64,000 nt of DNA, from the NCBI RefSeq assembly GCF_018271975.1, contig NZ_JAGUCN010000007.1, positions 124,001 to 188,000 of the forward strand, read 5' to 3'. The notes under the pieces were generated by a model that worked only from the letters and a program-made list of their open reading frames with translations, ran no database searches and was not told the origin of the DNA. Positions 10,297 to 18,221 of this stretch are shown in pieces. The number at the start of each line of letters is the position of its first letter. Within the stretch, counting starts at the first letter, position 1. Origin of the DNA: Carboxylicivirga mesophila (GTDB lineage Bacteria > Bacteroidota > Bacteroidia > Bacteroidales > Marinilabiliaceae). The translations under genes were made by a program, and so were the position numbers.

Positions 10297-11811
10297 TTAT
10301 TTCATAGAAACAGTATAACCTGCTTCACGTTTTTTGCCTTCTTCTTTCCATTGAGGCAACACATTTTTCAGGAATTCATTCTTTTCAGATTGAAGCTTTT
10401 CAACTGGTAGGCCAATAAACTCCTGTGCTTTGGCTTTTGTTGCGATATCAGGATATGGCACCTCTTCATTATGTCCTAAGTCGGCCAGCAGGCGCGCCAG
10501 TTTAATGCGACCTTCCTGAGCAACAGTAATACCTGTAGAGATAACTCTTCCGGTTTCAACAGGTGAGTGGAATGAGCCACCATGACTTGCTGCAGCGTAA
10601 TCCCAGCGCCACTGAGCATGGCGGATGTCGGTTAAGATACCTTTCATCTGCTCTTCGGTTGCTCCCAAGTCCCAGGCTGTTTTAGCTTCAACGTGCATGC
10701 GAACAATCAGCTCTTCTAATTTATCACGGTTTTCGATAATACGATCCTGACGCTCATAAACATCCTGCACCAGGCTGGCTGTTTCTTCACGGTGACAAAC
10801 CTGACATGAATTAGCTACATTGTTAAGAGGGCTTTGGATATGGTGATCGGTGAATTTCACACCACCTTCACTCTTATATGGCATATGGCAATCGGCACAT
10901 GATACACCGCGTTTAGCATGAACACCAGTTAAATATACTTCATAGCCAGGGTGCTGAGCTTTAAGCATTGGTGCACGGCTTAGTTTATGTGTCCAGTCAG
11001 AAAATTCTATTTCATCATAGTATTCTTCCATTGCTTCAACGCTCATACCTTTATCCCACGGGAATGTTAGATATGGTGAGCCAGGATGACTTTTTTTATC
11101 AAAATAGTACTCAACGTGACATTGGGCACATACCAATGAGCGCATTTCCTGATGGCTTGCTTCGTTAATATCTTTACCCATTCTTTCGAAGGCTTCAACA
11201 AGTGCCGGACGGGTTATTTTCAGATTCATGGTTTTTGAGTCATGACAATCGGCACAGCCAATAGCATTCATTACCTCAGGTCCTTTTTGCTCCCATGTGC
11301 CTTTGTAAAATTCGGCAGGTCCCATTTCTGCCATTAAACGAGGTACGTCCGGACTTTTACAAGTCCAGCATGTGTTTGGCATCGGGCTTTTCTTTTCGTC
11401 AGAAGGAGCACCTGTACGCAGTGTGTTGTGAATATCCTCAACAGCATACATGTGGCCACGGCCTTGATTATAATCTTTCGCGAAACCGTAACCAGCCCAC
11501 AGAACTACCAGTCGAGGATCTACTTCCAGCATATCAATCATGGCAGCACCATTGTATTTGCTGGCAAAGGTAGTGTCTTTCGTTTTCATGTAGGATTGGT
11601 ATTCCTTAGGGAAGTTCTGGCCCCATACCTCATTGCGAGGTTCTGTAGGCTCGTGCTGAACTTTAGGAGTGTATGCAAAAACAGCTTCAGCTCTGCGTTC
11701 CATAACTGAAGAAGCCAGTAATCCAAGTAAGAAAACTGCAACTATGGTTACTAAGAATATTGCCCAGCCTAGCCAGGGTTTGTCTTTTATTTGTTCACGT
11801 ATAGGTTTCAT
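10297..11811 (-). CDS. nrfA: Ammonia-forming cytochrome c nitrite reductase, catalytic subunit NrfA
   Basis: Pentahaem periplasmic enzyme reducing nitrite to ammonium with six electrons; it also reduces NO and hydroxylamine. The catalytic haem has the hallmark CWTCK motif with lysine as proximal ligand (148-152). Four ordinary haem sites follow: CADCH (186-190), CAQCH (228-232), CADCH (305-309) and CQVCH (336-340). The N-terminal hydrophobic segment (about 14-34) is a signal or membrane anchor. Length 504 aa is normal. The gene starts 18 nt after nrfH, an nrfHA operon. Confidence 0.98.
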   Translation of the reverse strand: MKPIREQIKDKPWLGWAIFLVTIVAVFLLGLLASSVMERRAEAVFAYTPKVQHEPTEPRNEVWGQNFPKEYQSYMKTKDTTFASKYNGAAMIDMLEVDPRLVVLWAGYGFAKDYNQGRGHMYAVEDIHNTLRTGAPSDEKKSPMPNTCWTCKSPDVPRLMAEMGPAEFYKGTWEQKGPEVMNAIGCADCHDSKTMNLKITRPALVEAFERMGKDINEASHQEMRSLVCAQCHVEYYFDKKSHPGSPYLTFPWDKGMSVEAMEEYYDEIEFSDWTHKLSRAPMLKAQHPGYEVYLTGVHAKRGVSCADCHMPYKSEGGVKFTDHHIQSPLNNVANSCQVCHREETASLVQDVYERQDRIIENRDKLEELIVRMHVEAKTAWDLGATEEQMKGILTDIRHAQWRWDYAAASHGGSFHSPVETGRVISTGITVAQEGRIKLARLLADLGHNEEVPYPDIATKAKAQEFIGLPVEKLQSEKNEFLKNVLPQWKEEGKKREAGYTVSMK

Positions 11812-11829
11812 ATTCGTTTTTGATTTAGG

Positions 11830-12414
11830 TTATTTCTCATTTAATTCTTTAAGCCAATCGGGGAGAGGACTCTCCGGAACCGGTACACGGGCATGAGGTA
11901 CGCTTGATAAGCTATTGACCCTACCGTGAGGTGTTTCGCGATGACATTCCCAACAAAAGCGGTCGCTAATGTTTTGATGAACATCTGGCTTATAGGCCAA
12001 TAGTTTGTCATCGGTAATGAGTTGCTCATGGCATCTGACACAGTTTTGCTGAACGACGTGCTGCCCCTCTTCTTTAATAAAGATAACTTGCGGTTCGGCA
12101 CGCATAGTGAAGACAGAAGCATGACGCATACCATCTTTAGCTTTAAAAAAATAGGTGTTCAACACATTGTCGTGTGGTACATGACAATCATTACAAGTGG
12201 CGACTTCTCTGTGCGCGCTATGGCTCCATGTGGCAAACTGAGGTGCCATAATATGGCAATTGACACAGGTTTTGGGATCGTCTGAAAGGTACGAGTGTGC
12301 CCGTGAGACATAAAAAACATAGAAGCCCAAACCAACAAAAACACCTGCTGCCAGTATTACAGGCACTTTCCAGTGTTCCGGAGGTTTAAGAAAATCGTAG
12401 AATTTTTTTGGCAT
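11830..12414 (-). CDS. nrfH: Cytochrome c nitrite reductase small subunit NrfH (quinol dehydrogenase)
   Basis: Membrane-anchored tetrahaem cytochrome of the NapC/NirT family that oxidises menaquinol and passes electrons to NrfA. One transmembrane helix at about 17-36 is followed by four haem motifs: CVNCH (50-54) with Met56 in the CxxCHxM arrangement typical of NrfH haem 1, CNDCH (74-78), CVRCH (125-129) and CWECH (154-158). Length 194 aa fits NrfH. First gene of the nrfHA unit. No exact -7 promoter match was found upstream, only a dyad at 12514-12536. Confidence 0.97.
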   Translation of the reverse strand: MPKKFYDFLKPPEHWKVPVILAAGVFVGLGFYVFYVSRAHSYLSDDPKTCVNCHIMAPQFATWSHSAHREVATCNDCHVPHDNVLNTYFFKAKDGMRHASVFTMRAEPQVIFIKEEGQHVVQQNCVRCHEQLITDDKLLAYKPDVHQNISDRFCWECHRETPHGRVNSLSSVPHARVPVPESPLPDWLKELNEK

Positions 12415-12513
12415 ACACTTTTAGATTTAGATTAGTGAATAAAAATTAATGTATTTAAAAATGGTAATCAATCATACGGGTATCTAAACGCCTATTAATA
12501 ATTATTCTAAATA

Positions 12514-12536
12514 ATTCTATGTTAAGATGATAGAAT
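12514..12536. promoter_or_regulatory. Dyad ATTCTAT-N9-ATAGAAT upstream of nrfH
   Basis: Perfect 7-bp inverted repeat with a 9-bp spacer, about 100 bp upstream of nrfH. It does not match an FNR box and differs from the dyad at 15384. Could be a regulator site, or chance in AT-rich DNA. Confidence 0.3.
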
Positions 12537-12542
12537 ATACAA

Positions 12543-12572
12543 AAGCCTGCATGCTTGTGAAAGATGCAGGTT
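12543..12572 (-). terminator. Terminator of hcp
   Basis: Stem CCTGCAT/ATGCAGG (12546-12552 with 12564-12570), 11-nt loop. On the minus strand it is followed by CTTTTG, placing it just after the hcp stop and before the nrfH promoter region. Confidence 0.75.
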
Positions 12573-12608
12573 CTTGTAAATTATTATTTGATAAGTCCAA
12601 TTGTTGCT

Positions 12609-14240
12609 TTAATTAATCCATTTTTCAATATCCTCCTGAGGCGTACTGATTGTTCCTATGCCGAAAGTGTCAACTAATATTTTTGCCACATTTGGAGATA
12701 AGAAGGCTGGTAAAGTTGGCCCAAGGTTGATGTTTTTAACCCCCAGGTGAAGGAGTGCCAATAAGACTATTACGGCTTTCTGCTCGTACCAGGCAATGTT
12801 GTAAACGATTGGTAAATCATTGATGTCCTCAAGGCCAAATACCTCCTTAAGTTTAAGGGCTGTCACAGCTAAGCTGTATGAGTCGTTACACTGACCGGCA
12901 TCCAATACGCGAGGAATACCACCAATATCACCTAAAGGCAATTTGTTATATCTGTATTTAGCACATCCGGCAGTTAATATTACAGTGTCTTGAGGCAATT
13001 CGCTGGCAAAATCAGTATAATAGTTGCGATCTTTCATGCGGCCATCACAACCTGCCATGACCACAAACTTTTTAATAGCGCCTCCTTTTACAGCTTCAAC
13101 TACCTTATCGGCCAATTGTAATACCTGATTGTGAGCAAATCCTCCAATTATTTCTCCGGTCTCAATTTCGGTTGGTGCAGCACATTTTTTGGCATGTTCA
13201 ATAACGGCAGAGAAATCTTTTGCCTGACCATTAACTCTGTCGGCAATGTGTGTACAACCATCAAAGCCAGAAGCACCAGTCGTATATACACGGTCTTTGT
13301 ATGAAGCTTTAGGCGGTGCAATGCAGTTGGTGGTGAATAGGATAGGGCCGTTGAATGTTTCAAATTCTTCGGTTTGTTTCCACCAGGCACTACCATAGTT
13401 ACCAACAAAATTCTCATATTTCTTGAATTTTGGATAGTAGTGAGCTGGTAGCATTTCGCTATGCGTATATACATCTACACCTGTGCCTTGCGTTTGTTCA
13501 AGCAATTCCTCTAAATCCTTTAAGTCATGACCGCTGATAAGGATACCAGGCTTATCGCCAACGCCAATGTTTACTGATGTTATTTCAGGATTACCAAATG
13601 ATTCGGTATTGGCCTTATCCAATAAAGCCATTACATCCACACCAAACTTTCCGCATTCCAATACCAATCCAACTAATCCATCAGCTGAGATATCTTCAGA
13701 TAGTGTGGCCACTAAAGCTTTTTTGGCAAAGGTGTAGATTTCCTCATTCTCATATCCCAGGTTCCAGGCGTGTTCACCATAGGCAGCCATTCCCTTTAAA
13801 CCATAGGTTAGTAATTCTTTTAATGAGCGGATATCCTCATTCTCGATGGATAAAATACCAATTAATAAAGCTTTTGATTCCATGGCATTTTCGTCATCGG
13901 ATCTATAAGTAGCACAATCATGCAGTGTGTCTGGTGTGTCAATCTGTGCTTTAATTTCATCCTGAATGGTGTATCCTTCTTTGATTTTAGATACAATCTT
14001 ATTGCGATCAAAATTCGCATTGGTAATAGTAATGAATAGTGAATCGATGATGAATTTATTGGCTTTCGCACTGTCGATTCCTTTTTCGTCGGCCAACTGG
14101 CTCAAAAGGGCAATGCCCTTAGTAGTGTATAATAATAGATCCTGAAGGTTCGCAACATCAGAAGTTTTACCACAAACTCCTTTGATTTCGCAGCCTGTAC
14201 CTTTAGCTGCTTCCTGACATTGGTAACAAAACATACTCAT
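12609..14240 (-). CDS. hcp: Hydroxylamine reductase / hybrid cluster protein
   Basis: Cytosolic Fe-S enzyme linked to NO detoxification; it reduces hydroxylamine and, in E. coli, NO to N2O. The N-terminal cysteines C5, C8, C17 and C23 (C-x2-C-x8-C-x5-C) match the spacing of class I Hcp, which carries a [4Fe-4S] cluster. Hybrid-cluster ligands are in place: His in SGHDL, Glu in THSEM, and Cys in NCIAPP, AGCDGR, TAGCAKY and AGQCND, with the late WYEQK segment. Length 543 aa. The flanking Fe-S protein and divergent Crp/Fnr gene form the usual hcp neighbourhood. Start at MSMFC; Met3 is an alternative. Confidence 0.97.
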   Translation of the reverse strand: MSMFCYQCQEAAKGTGCEIKGVCGKTSDVANLQDLLLYTTKGIALLSQLADEKGIDSAKANKFIIDSLFITITNANFDRNKIVSKIKEGYTIQDEIKAQIDTPDTLHDCATYRSDDENAMESKALLIGILSIENEDIRSLKELLTYGLKGMAAYGEHAWNLGYENEEIYTFAKKALVATLSEDISADGLVGLVLECGKFGVDVMALLDKANTESFGNPEITSVNIGVGDKPGILISGHDLKDLEELLEQTQGTGVDVYTHSEMLPAHYYPKFKKYENFVGNYGSAWWKQTEEFETFNGPILFTTNCIAPPKASYKDRVYTTGASGFDGCTHIADRVNGQAKDFSAVIEHAKKCAAPTEIETGEIIGGFAHNQVLQLADKVVEAVKGGAIKKFVVMAGCDGRMKDRNYYTDFASELPQDTVILTAGCAKYRYNKLPLGDIGGIPRVLDAGQCNDSYSLAVTALKLKEVFGLEDINDLPIVYNIAWYEQKAVIVLLALLHLGVKNINLGPTLPAFLSPNVAKILVDTFGIGTISTPQEDIEKWIN

Positions 14241-14292
14241 GATTATCTGATTTTAGTTATTGATTGTGTTATTAATTTTAATTGTTGACAGA

Positions 14293-14353
14293 AAGTGAGA
14301 AATGCCTTATTGAGTTTTCAGCTCTTATTAGACGGTTGAGGCACTTCTCACTT
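14293..14353. repeat. 15-bp inverted repeat in the hcp leader
   Basis: Arms 14293-14307 and 14339-14353 pair at 14 of 15 positions around a 31-nt loop. No U-run follows on the minus strand, so it is not a standard terminator. It lies 52 nt upstream of hcp, so it would be in the hcp 5' region. Confidence 0.6.
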
Positions 14354-14396
14354 CTCACCTAACCCATATTTTAATAGAAGTAAATATTGTTTTCGA

Positions 14397-14424
14397 AAGC
14401 AGGGGCTTTTGCAGCCCGCTGCTT
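14397..14424 (-). terminator. Weak terminator after the Fe-S protein gene
   Basis: Stem AAGCAG+GGGCT pairs with AGCCC+CTGCTT with one bulged G. On the minus strand it is followed by TTTCG only. It could attenuate read-through into hcp. Confidence 0.45.
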
Positions 14425-14441
14425 GTTTCCCTTTGCCCAAT

Positions 14442-15326
14442 TTACACCCACTCTTCTTTTAATATTTCACCTTCTATTGAAACCACTGCCAGTTTAAGCG
14501 GGATCTTTCTGGAAGCCTGTTCGATTGCCATTTTGGCTTGTTGCAGCAGACCACCACAGCATGGTACCTGCATAATCGCAACTGTTAATGTGTTTATTTT
14601 GGCCTGGTCAATCATTTGTACCAGCTTATCTACATAAATATCCTGGTTGCTGTCAAGTTTTGGACAAGCAATGCCAACACTTCGACCTTTTAAAAACTTA
14701 CTGTGGAAATTACCCATCGCAAAAGCTACGCAGTCAGCTGCCAGTACCATATCAGAATCTCTGAAGTAAGGTGCCATTGGGTTGACTAAATGCATCTGCA
14801 CCGGCCACTGTCGAAGTTCAGAAGGTGCATCACCTGTATTTTCTGAAGCATTTGGTGCTGCAGTTGGTCGTTCAATAGCGCGTGCTGCCGATCCCGGGCA
14901 ACCGCCACTTGCATGTCCTTGTTGCATAACTGATGTTTTGGGTTTATGAACCTGGCGGATAACTTCATCAACTTTGAAGCTTAGTTGTGCTTCGTTCTCT
15001 TTGAGCCAGTTAACAGCCTGTTTTAAAAATGTTACTTCGTTATGATCTTTTAAGTGCTTTAAATGAGCTACTACAGTATTAATGCCTTTGTCAACCATTA
15101 TCTCCATTACCTTAATTTCATCATAAGGCTCAGCTTCACGTTTTTCTATGGTCATGGCATCTTGTGGACAATGATTCAAACAAGCACCTAATCCATCACA
15201 CATCAGATCGCTGATTAATCGGGCTTTACCGTCAATAATCTGTAAGGCGCCTTCGTGACATGAAGGAATACATACACCGCAACCATTGCATTTATCTTCA
15301 TCTATTTTAACTACGTCTCGTATCAT
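14442..15326 (-). CDS. Ferredoxin-domain Fe-S protein associated with Hcp
   Basis: Probable electron-transfer partner of Hcp. The N-terminal two-cluster ferredoxin domain has one complete motif (CNGCGVCIPSC). The second motif reads CDGLGACLNHCP, with Leu where the second Cys is expected. The C-terminal 120 residues hold further cysteines (ADC, ACP, VPCCGG) that may bind another cluster. This architecture is common beside hcp in anaerobes. The longest reading frame begins at 15344, but the -7 element at 15355-15362 would leave only a 7-nt leader there. The in-frame ATG at 15326 (MIRDVVKID) fits better. Exact biochemical role unknown. Confidence 0.8.
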   Translation of the reverse strand: MIRDVVKIDEDKCNGCGVCIPSCHEGALQIIDGKARLISDLMCDGLGACLNHCPQDAMTIEKREAEPYDEIKVMEIMVDKGINTVVAHLKHLKDHNEVTFLKQAVNWLKENEAQLSFKVDEVIRQVHKPKTSVMQQGHASGGCPGSAARAIERPTAAPNASENTGDAPSELRQWPVQMHLVNPMAPYFRDSDMVLAADCVAFAMGNFHSKFLKGRSVGIACPKLDSNQDIYVDKLVQMIDQAKINTLTVAIMQVPCCGGLLQQAKMAIEQASRKIPLKLAVVSIEGEILKEEWV

Positions 15327-15354
15327 TGTATGTGCTTTTATCATTTTACATCAG

Positions 15355-15362
15355 CAAAAGTA
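15355..15362 (-). promoter_or_regulatory. -7 promoter element (TACTTTTG) of the Fe-S protein gene
   Basis: Exact TAnnTTTG on the minus strand; predicted start near 15351. The Crp-type dyad at 15384-15399 is centred about 40.5 bp upstream of that start. Confidence 0.6.
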
Positions 15363-15383
15363 GTATGTGCGCACCACCAAGGC

Positions 15384-15399
15384 TGTAACAAATGTTACA
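15384..15399. promoter_or_regulatory. Crp/Fnr-type operator TGTAAC-N4-GTTACA
   Basis: Perfect 6-bp half-sites with a 4-bp spacer lie in the 98-bp gap between the divergent Crp/Fnr regulator and the Fe-S gene. Centring near -40.5 of the minus-strand promoter is what a class II activator site would show. Most likely bound by the adjacent regulator (inference). Confidence 0.7.
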
Positions 15400-15442
15400 A
15401 AATCGAAAATAATTTATAATTTGGTACAAAATTACTTAAACT

Positions 15443-16108
15443 ATGGAGCTACTAACTAAATGCCCTTTATTTAAAGGTATTGATTATGAGGTTATAAGTC
15501 AATTGCTAAATCAAATACCTTATCAGGTGAAAAAATATGAGAAGGACCATATGATTGCCCAAAGTGGGGAGGAGTGTCGATCGTTAATGATTGTATTAAA
15601 AGGTAGCGTAAAAGGTGAAATGATTGACTATTCGGGCAAAGCCATTAAAATTGAGGATATAGAACCGCCCCGGCCGCTTGCAATCGCTTTTCTATTTGGT
15701 GCAAATAACACCTGTCCGGTGAATATTGTGGCCAATCAGTCAGTTGAGATACTTCATATACCTAAAAAGTCGGTTGTTTCGATGATGCAACTTAACTCAA
15801 CTGTGCTGAATAATTTTATGAATATCATATCCAGCAAAACCCAATTCCTTTCTGATAAAATTAGGTTTCTGTCATTTCAAACGATTAGAGGGAAGATTGC
15901 ACATTATTTATTGCAGTTAGCCGGCCCCGTTGATGGCGAAATTATACTTTCGAAAAGTCAGGAGGAATTGGCCAATATGTTTGGCGTGACTCGCCCGTCA
16001 TTAGGAAGAGCTTTGCGAGAATTACACAATGAGGGTATTATTGAAGCAAAAGGTAAAAGCATTAAAATTGCCAATAGAGAAGCATTAATAAAACAGCTGA
16101 AAAAATAA
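15443..16108 (+). CDS. Crp/Fnr-family regulator, HcpR-like by position
   Basis: Cyclic-nucleotide-binding-fold sensor domain (about 5-125), dimer helix (about 125-150) and winged helix-turn-helix (SQEELANMFGVTRPSLGRAL, about 172-191). No FNR-type N-terminal cysteine cluster is present, so it is not an oxygen-sensing FNR of the [4Fe-4S] type. It is divergent from the Fe-S/hcp genes, the arrangement seen for HcpR regulators, which respond to nitrosative stress. That function is inferred from position. The stop overlaps the next start by 1 nt (TAATG), so the downstream hydrolase is translationally coupled. Confidence 0.85.
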   Translation: MELLTKCPLFKGIDYEVISQLLNQIPYQVKKYEKDHMIAQSGEECRSLMIVLKGSVKGEMIDYSGKAIKIEDIEPPRPLAIAFLFGANNTCPVNIVANQSVEILHIPKKSVVSMMQLNSTVLNNFMNIISSKTQFLSDKIRFLSFQTIRGKIAHYLLQLAGPVDGEIILSKSQEELANMFGVTRPSLGRALRELHNEGIIEAKGKSIKIANREALIKQLKK

Positions 16109-16812
16109 TGAATGGGATTGACGAAGTAGTGGTGCTAAGTTGCGAACATGGAGGTAACACAATTCCTGCAGCCTATGAAAAGCTGTTTGTTAATGCCGGC
16201 AAGTCCCTAAGTTCGCATCGTGGATATGATATTGGAGCACTTGAGCTGTTTCATTTGATTAAAAACGATTATGTGGTTTATAAGCAGTGTGCTACGGTTA
16301 GTCGTTTGCTTGTTGATCTAAACCGTTCGCTGCATCGGCGAACACTTTTTTCGGAATATACCAAAGGCTTGTCAAAAGGGGAAAGGGAAACGATTCTCGA
16401 CAACTATTATTATGCTTTTAGAAAGCCATTTGAGCAGCAGATAGCTATGTTATGGCAACAAAATAAGACAGTTTTACACCTCTCTGTTCACTCGTTTACA
16501 CCTGTTTTAAATGGCGAAGTGCGTCAAACCGACTTTGGCATCTTATATAACCCGGAGCGAAAACAAGAAAAGCAATTTGCCCAGCTTTGGAAAACTGAGT
16601 TAAATCGCCTGCTGCCTGATTACCGTGTGAGGTTTAATTATCCGTTTCGGGGTAAGCCCGATGGTCATGTGCGTTACTTCAGAGATCGGGCGGAGGAAAA
16701 ATATTTGGGCATTGAGTTTGAAATGAATCAGAAATATGCCGGTGATACAAAAATGAAAATGCTTATTGCAGAGGCTTTTTATTGTGCTGTAGCTATTTGG
16801 AGAAATTCATGA
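16108..16812 (+). CDS. N-formylglutamate amidohydrolase-family protein
   Basis: Member of the PF05013 zinc hydrolase family, whose best-known enzyme cleaves N-formylglutamate in histidine breakdown. Visible segments are LSCEHGGNTIP (about 9-19), SHRGYDIGA (about 36-44), VSRLLVDLNRS near 70, and a late EFEMNQ motif near 208. Length 234 aa is typical. No histidine-degradation genes lie nearby, so the substrate is uncertain and many Bacteroidota homologues are uncharacterised. It begins inside the stop of the Crp/Fnr gene, so the two are co-expressed. Confidence 0.8.
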   Translation: MNGIDEVVVLSCEHGGNTIPAAYEKLFVNAGKSLSSHRGYDIGALELFHLIKNDYVVYKQCATVSRLLVDLNRSLHRRTLFSEYTKGLSKGERETILDNYYYAFRKPFEQQIAMLWQQNKTVLHLSVHSFTPVLNGEVRQTDFGILYNPERKQEKQFAQLWKTELNRLLPDYRVRFNYPFRGKPDGHVRYFRDRAEEKYLGIEFEMNQKYAGDTKMKMLIAEAFYCAVAIWRNS

Positions 16813-16908
16813 TGCTTTTGTATTTACCATCGTTTTATGCCGCTTAAGGCAGGTAATTTGGTTCAAGTTATTTCAGTCTTTTTCTGCGCTATCTGCGTGA
16901 GCTTTTTC

Positions 16909-16916
16909 TATTTTTG
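16909..16916 (+). promoter_or_regulatory. -7 promoter element (TATTTTTG) of the M48 protease gene
   Basis: Exact TAnnTTTG match; transcription would start near 16920. This excludes the upstream ATG at 16837 and supports the ATG at 16936. Confidence 0.55.
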
Positions 16917-16935
16917 TGCATCAAAATCTTTATTA

Positions 16936-18171
16936 ATGAATTCAGAACAGATCTTTTATATCATTATAGGTATTGTTAGTGCCCAGTTTATTTTTGAGCA
17001 ATGGCTCGATTATTTGAATCATAAACACGTGAGTGCAGTTATTCCTAAAGAGTTGGAGGGTATATACAATGAGGAGCAGTATGCTAAGCAGCAAAATTAT
17101 AAAAAAGCTAATTACAGCTTTGGTCTGATAAGTGATGTGCTTAGTTTTATTGTTATGTTGGCGATGCTATTTTTAGGTGGTTTTGCACTTATTCATCGTT
17201 GGGTAGAGGCTCTTAGTGATAGTGTTATCATGCAATCATTGTTGTTCTTTGCCATCATTGGCCTGGGTTCGTCAATCATCAGCTTGCCATTCAGTATTTA
17301 TGGCACTTTTGTTATTGAAGAGCGCTTTGGTTTTAATAAAACAACACCTATAACCTTTGTGCTTGATTTAATTAAGTCAATGTTATTGTCGGTGGCAATT
17401 GGTGGTCCATTAATGGCGCTTGTTATATGGTTGTATACCATTGCAGGTGATTCTTTTTGGCTATATGCGTGGATGGTTATCAGCGGGTTTACGGTGTTTA
17501 TGACCATGTTTTATACTTCTGTGATACTACCACTTTTTAATAAACAAACTCCACTGGAAGCTGGCGAACTGCGTGAAGCAATAGAGGCGTTTTCCAATAA
17601 AGCAGGTTTTAAACTGGATAATATTTTTGTGATGGATGGTTCAAAACGGAGCACTAAAGCCAATGCCTTCTTTAGTGGCCTGGGTAGTCGTAAACGCATC
17701 GTATTATATGATACACTGATTAATGATTTGAGCACAGAAGAGATAGTGGCAGTATTGGCACATGAAGTTGGGCATTATAAATTGAAACACACATTATGGG
17801 GAACTATCATTGGTGTTTTACAAATGGGTATTATACTCTTTGTTTTTGGTTTGGTGGTTGGCAATCCATTGCTTTCGCAGGCCTTAGGCGTTACAGAGCC
17901 TAACTTTCACATGGGCTTACTGGTGTTTGGTATATTGTATACGCCTGTTTCGTTTTTAACTGGCATAATTATGAGTGTGCTATCGCGCAAGAATGAATAT
18001 GCTGCTGATGCATTTGCCAATAGCTTTGGCTTGGGTAAGGCCTTGATTAATGGTTTGAAAACGATCTCGTCGAATGCTTTAAGTAATTTAACGCCACACC
18101 GCTTGTACGTGTTTTTTCACTATTCGCATCCGCCTTTACTGCAGCGTATAAGAGCAATAAATGAAAAATAA
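16936..18171 (+). CDS. M48-family (Ste24-like) membrane zinc metalloprotease
   Basis: Inner-membrane peptidase of the CAAX-protease/Ste24 type, probably in membrane-protein quality control. It has several transmembrane helices, the zinc-binding HEVGH (catalytic Glu) followed by YKLKH, and the third-ligand Glu in NEYAADAFA about 80 residues later. The N-terminal peptidase_M48_N region precedes these. The reading frame is open from an ATG at 16837, but the promoter motif at 16909 lies inside that extension. The hydrophobic MNSEQIFYIIIG start at 16936 gives 411 aa, in line with the family. Confidence 0.88.
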   Translation: MNSEQIFYIIIGIVSAQFIFEQWLDYLNHKHVSAVIPKELEGIYNEEQYAKQQNYKKANYSFGLISDVLSFIVMLAMLFLGGFALIHRWVEALSDSVIMQSLLFFAIIGLGSSIISLPFSIYGTFVIEERFGFNKTTPITFVLDLIKSMLLSVAIGGPLMALVIWLYTIAGDSFWLYAWMVISGFTVFMTMFYTSVILPLFNKQTPLEAGELREAIEAFSNKAGFKLDNIFVMDGSKRSTKANAFFSGLGSRKRIVLYDTLINDLSTEEIVAVLAHEVGHYKLKHTLWGTIIGVLQMGIILFVFGLVVGNPLLSQALGVTEPNFHMGLLVFGILYTPVSFLTGIIMSVLSRKNEYAADAFANSFGLGKALINGLKTISSNALSNLTPHRLYVFFHYSHPPLLQRIRAINEK

Positions 18172-18221
18172 TTGGTCAACCTTTGAACTCCTCAACTTTT
18201 AAACTTATCAACTACAAAGAA

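Noticed and set aside
16837-16935. N-terminal extension of the M48 protease (MPLKAGNLVQ...)
   Set aside because: A perfect -7 promoter box lies inside it, and the extension does not resemble the family N-terminus.
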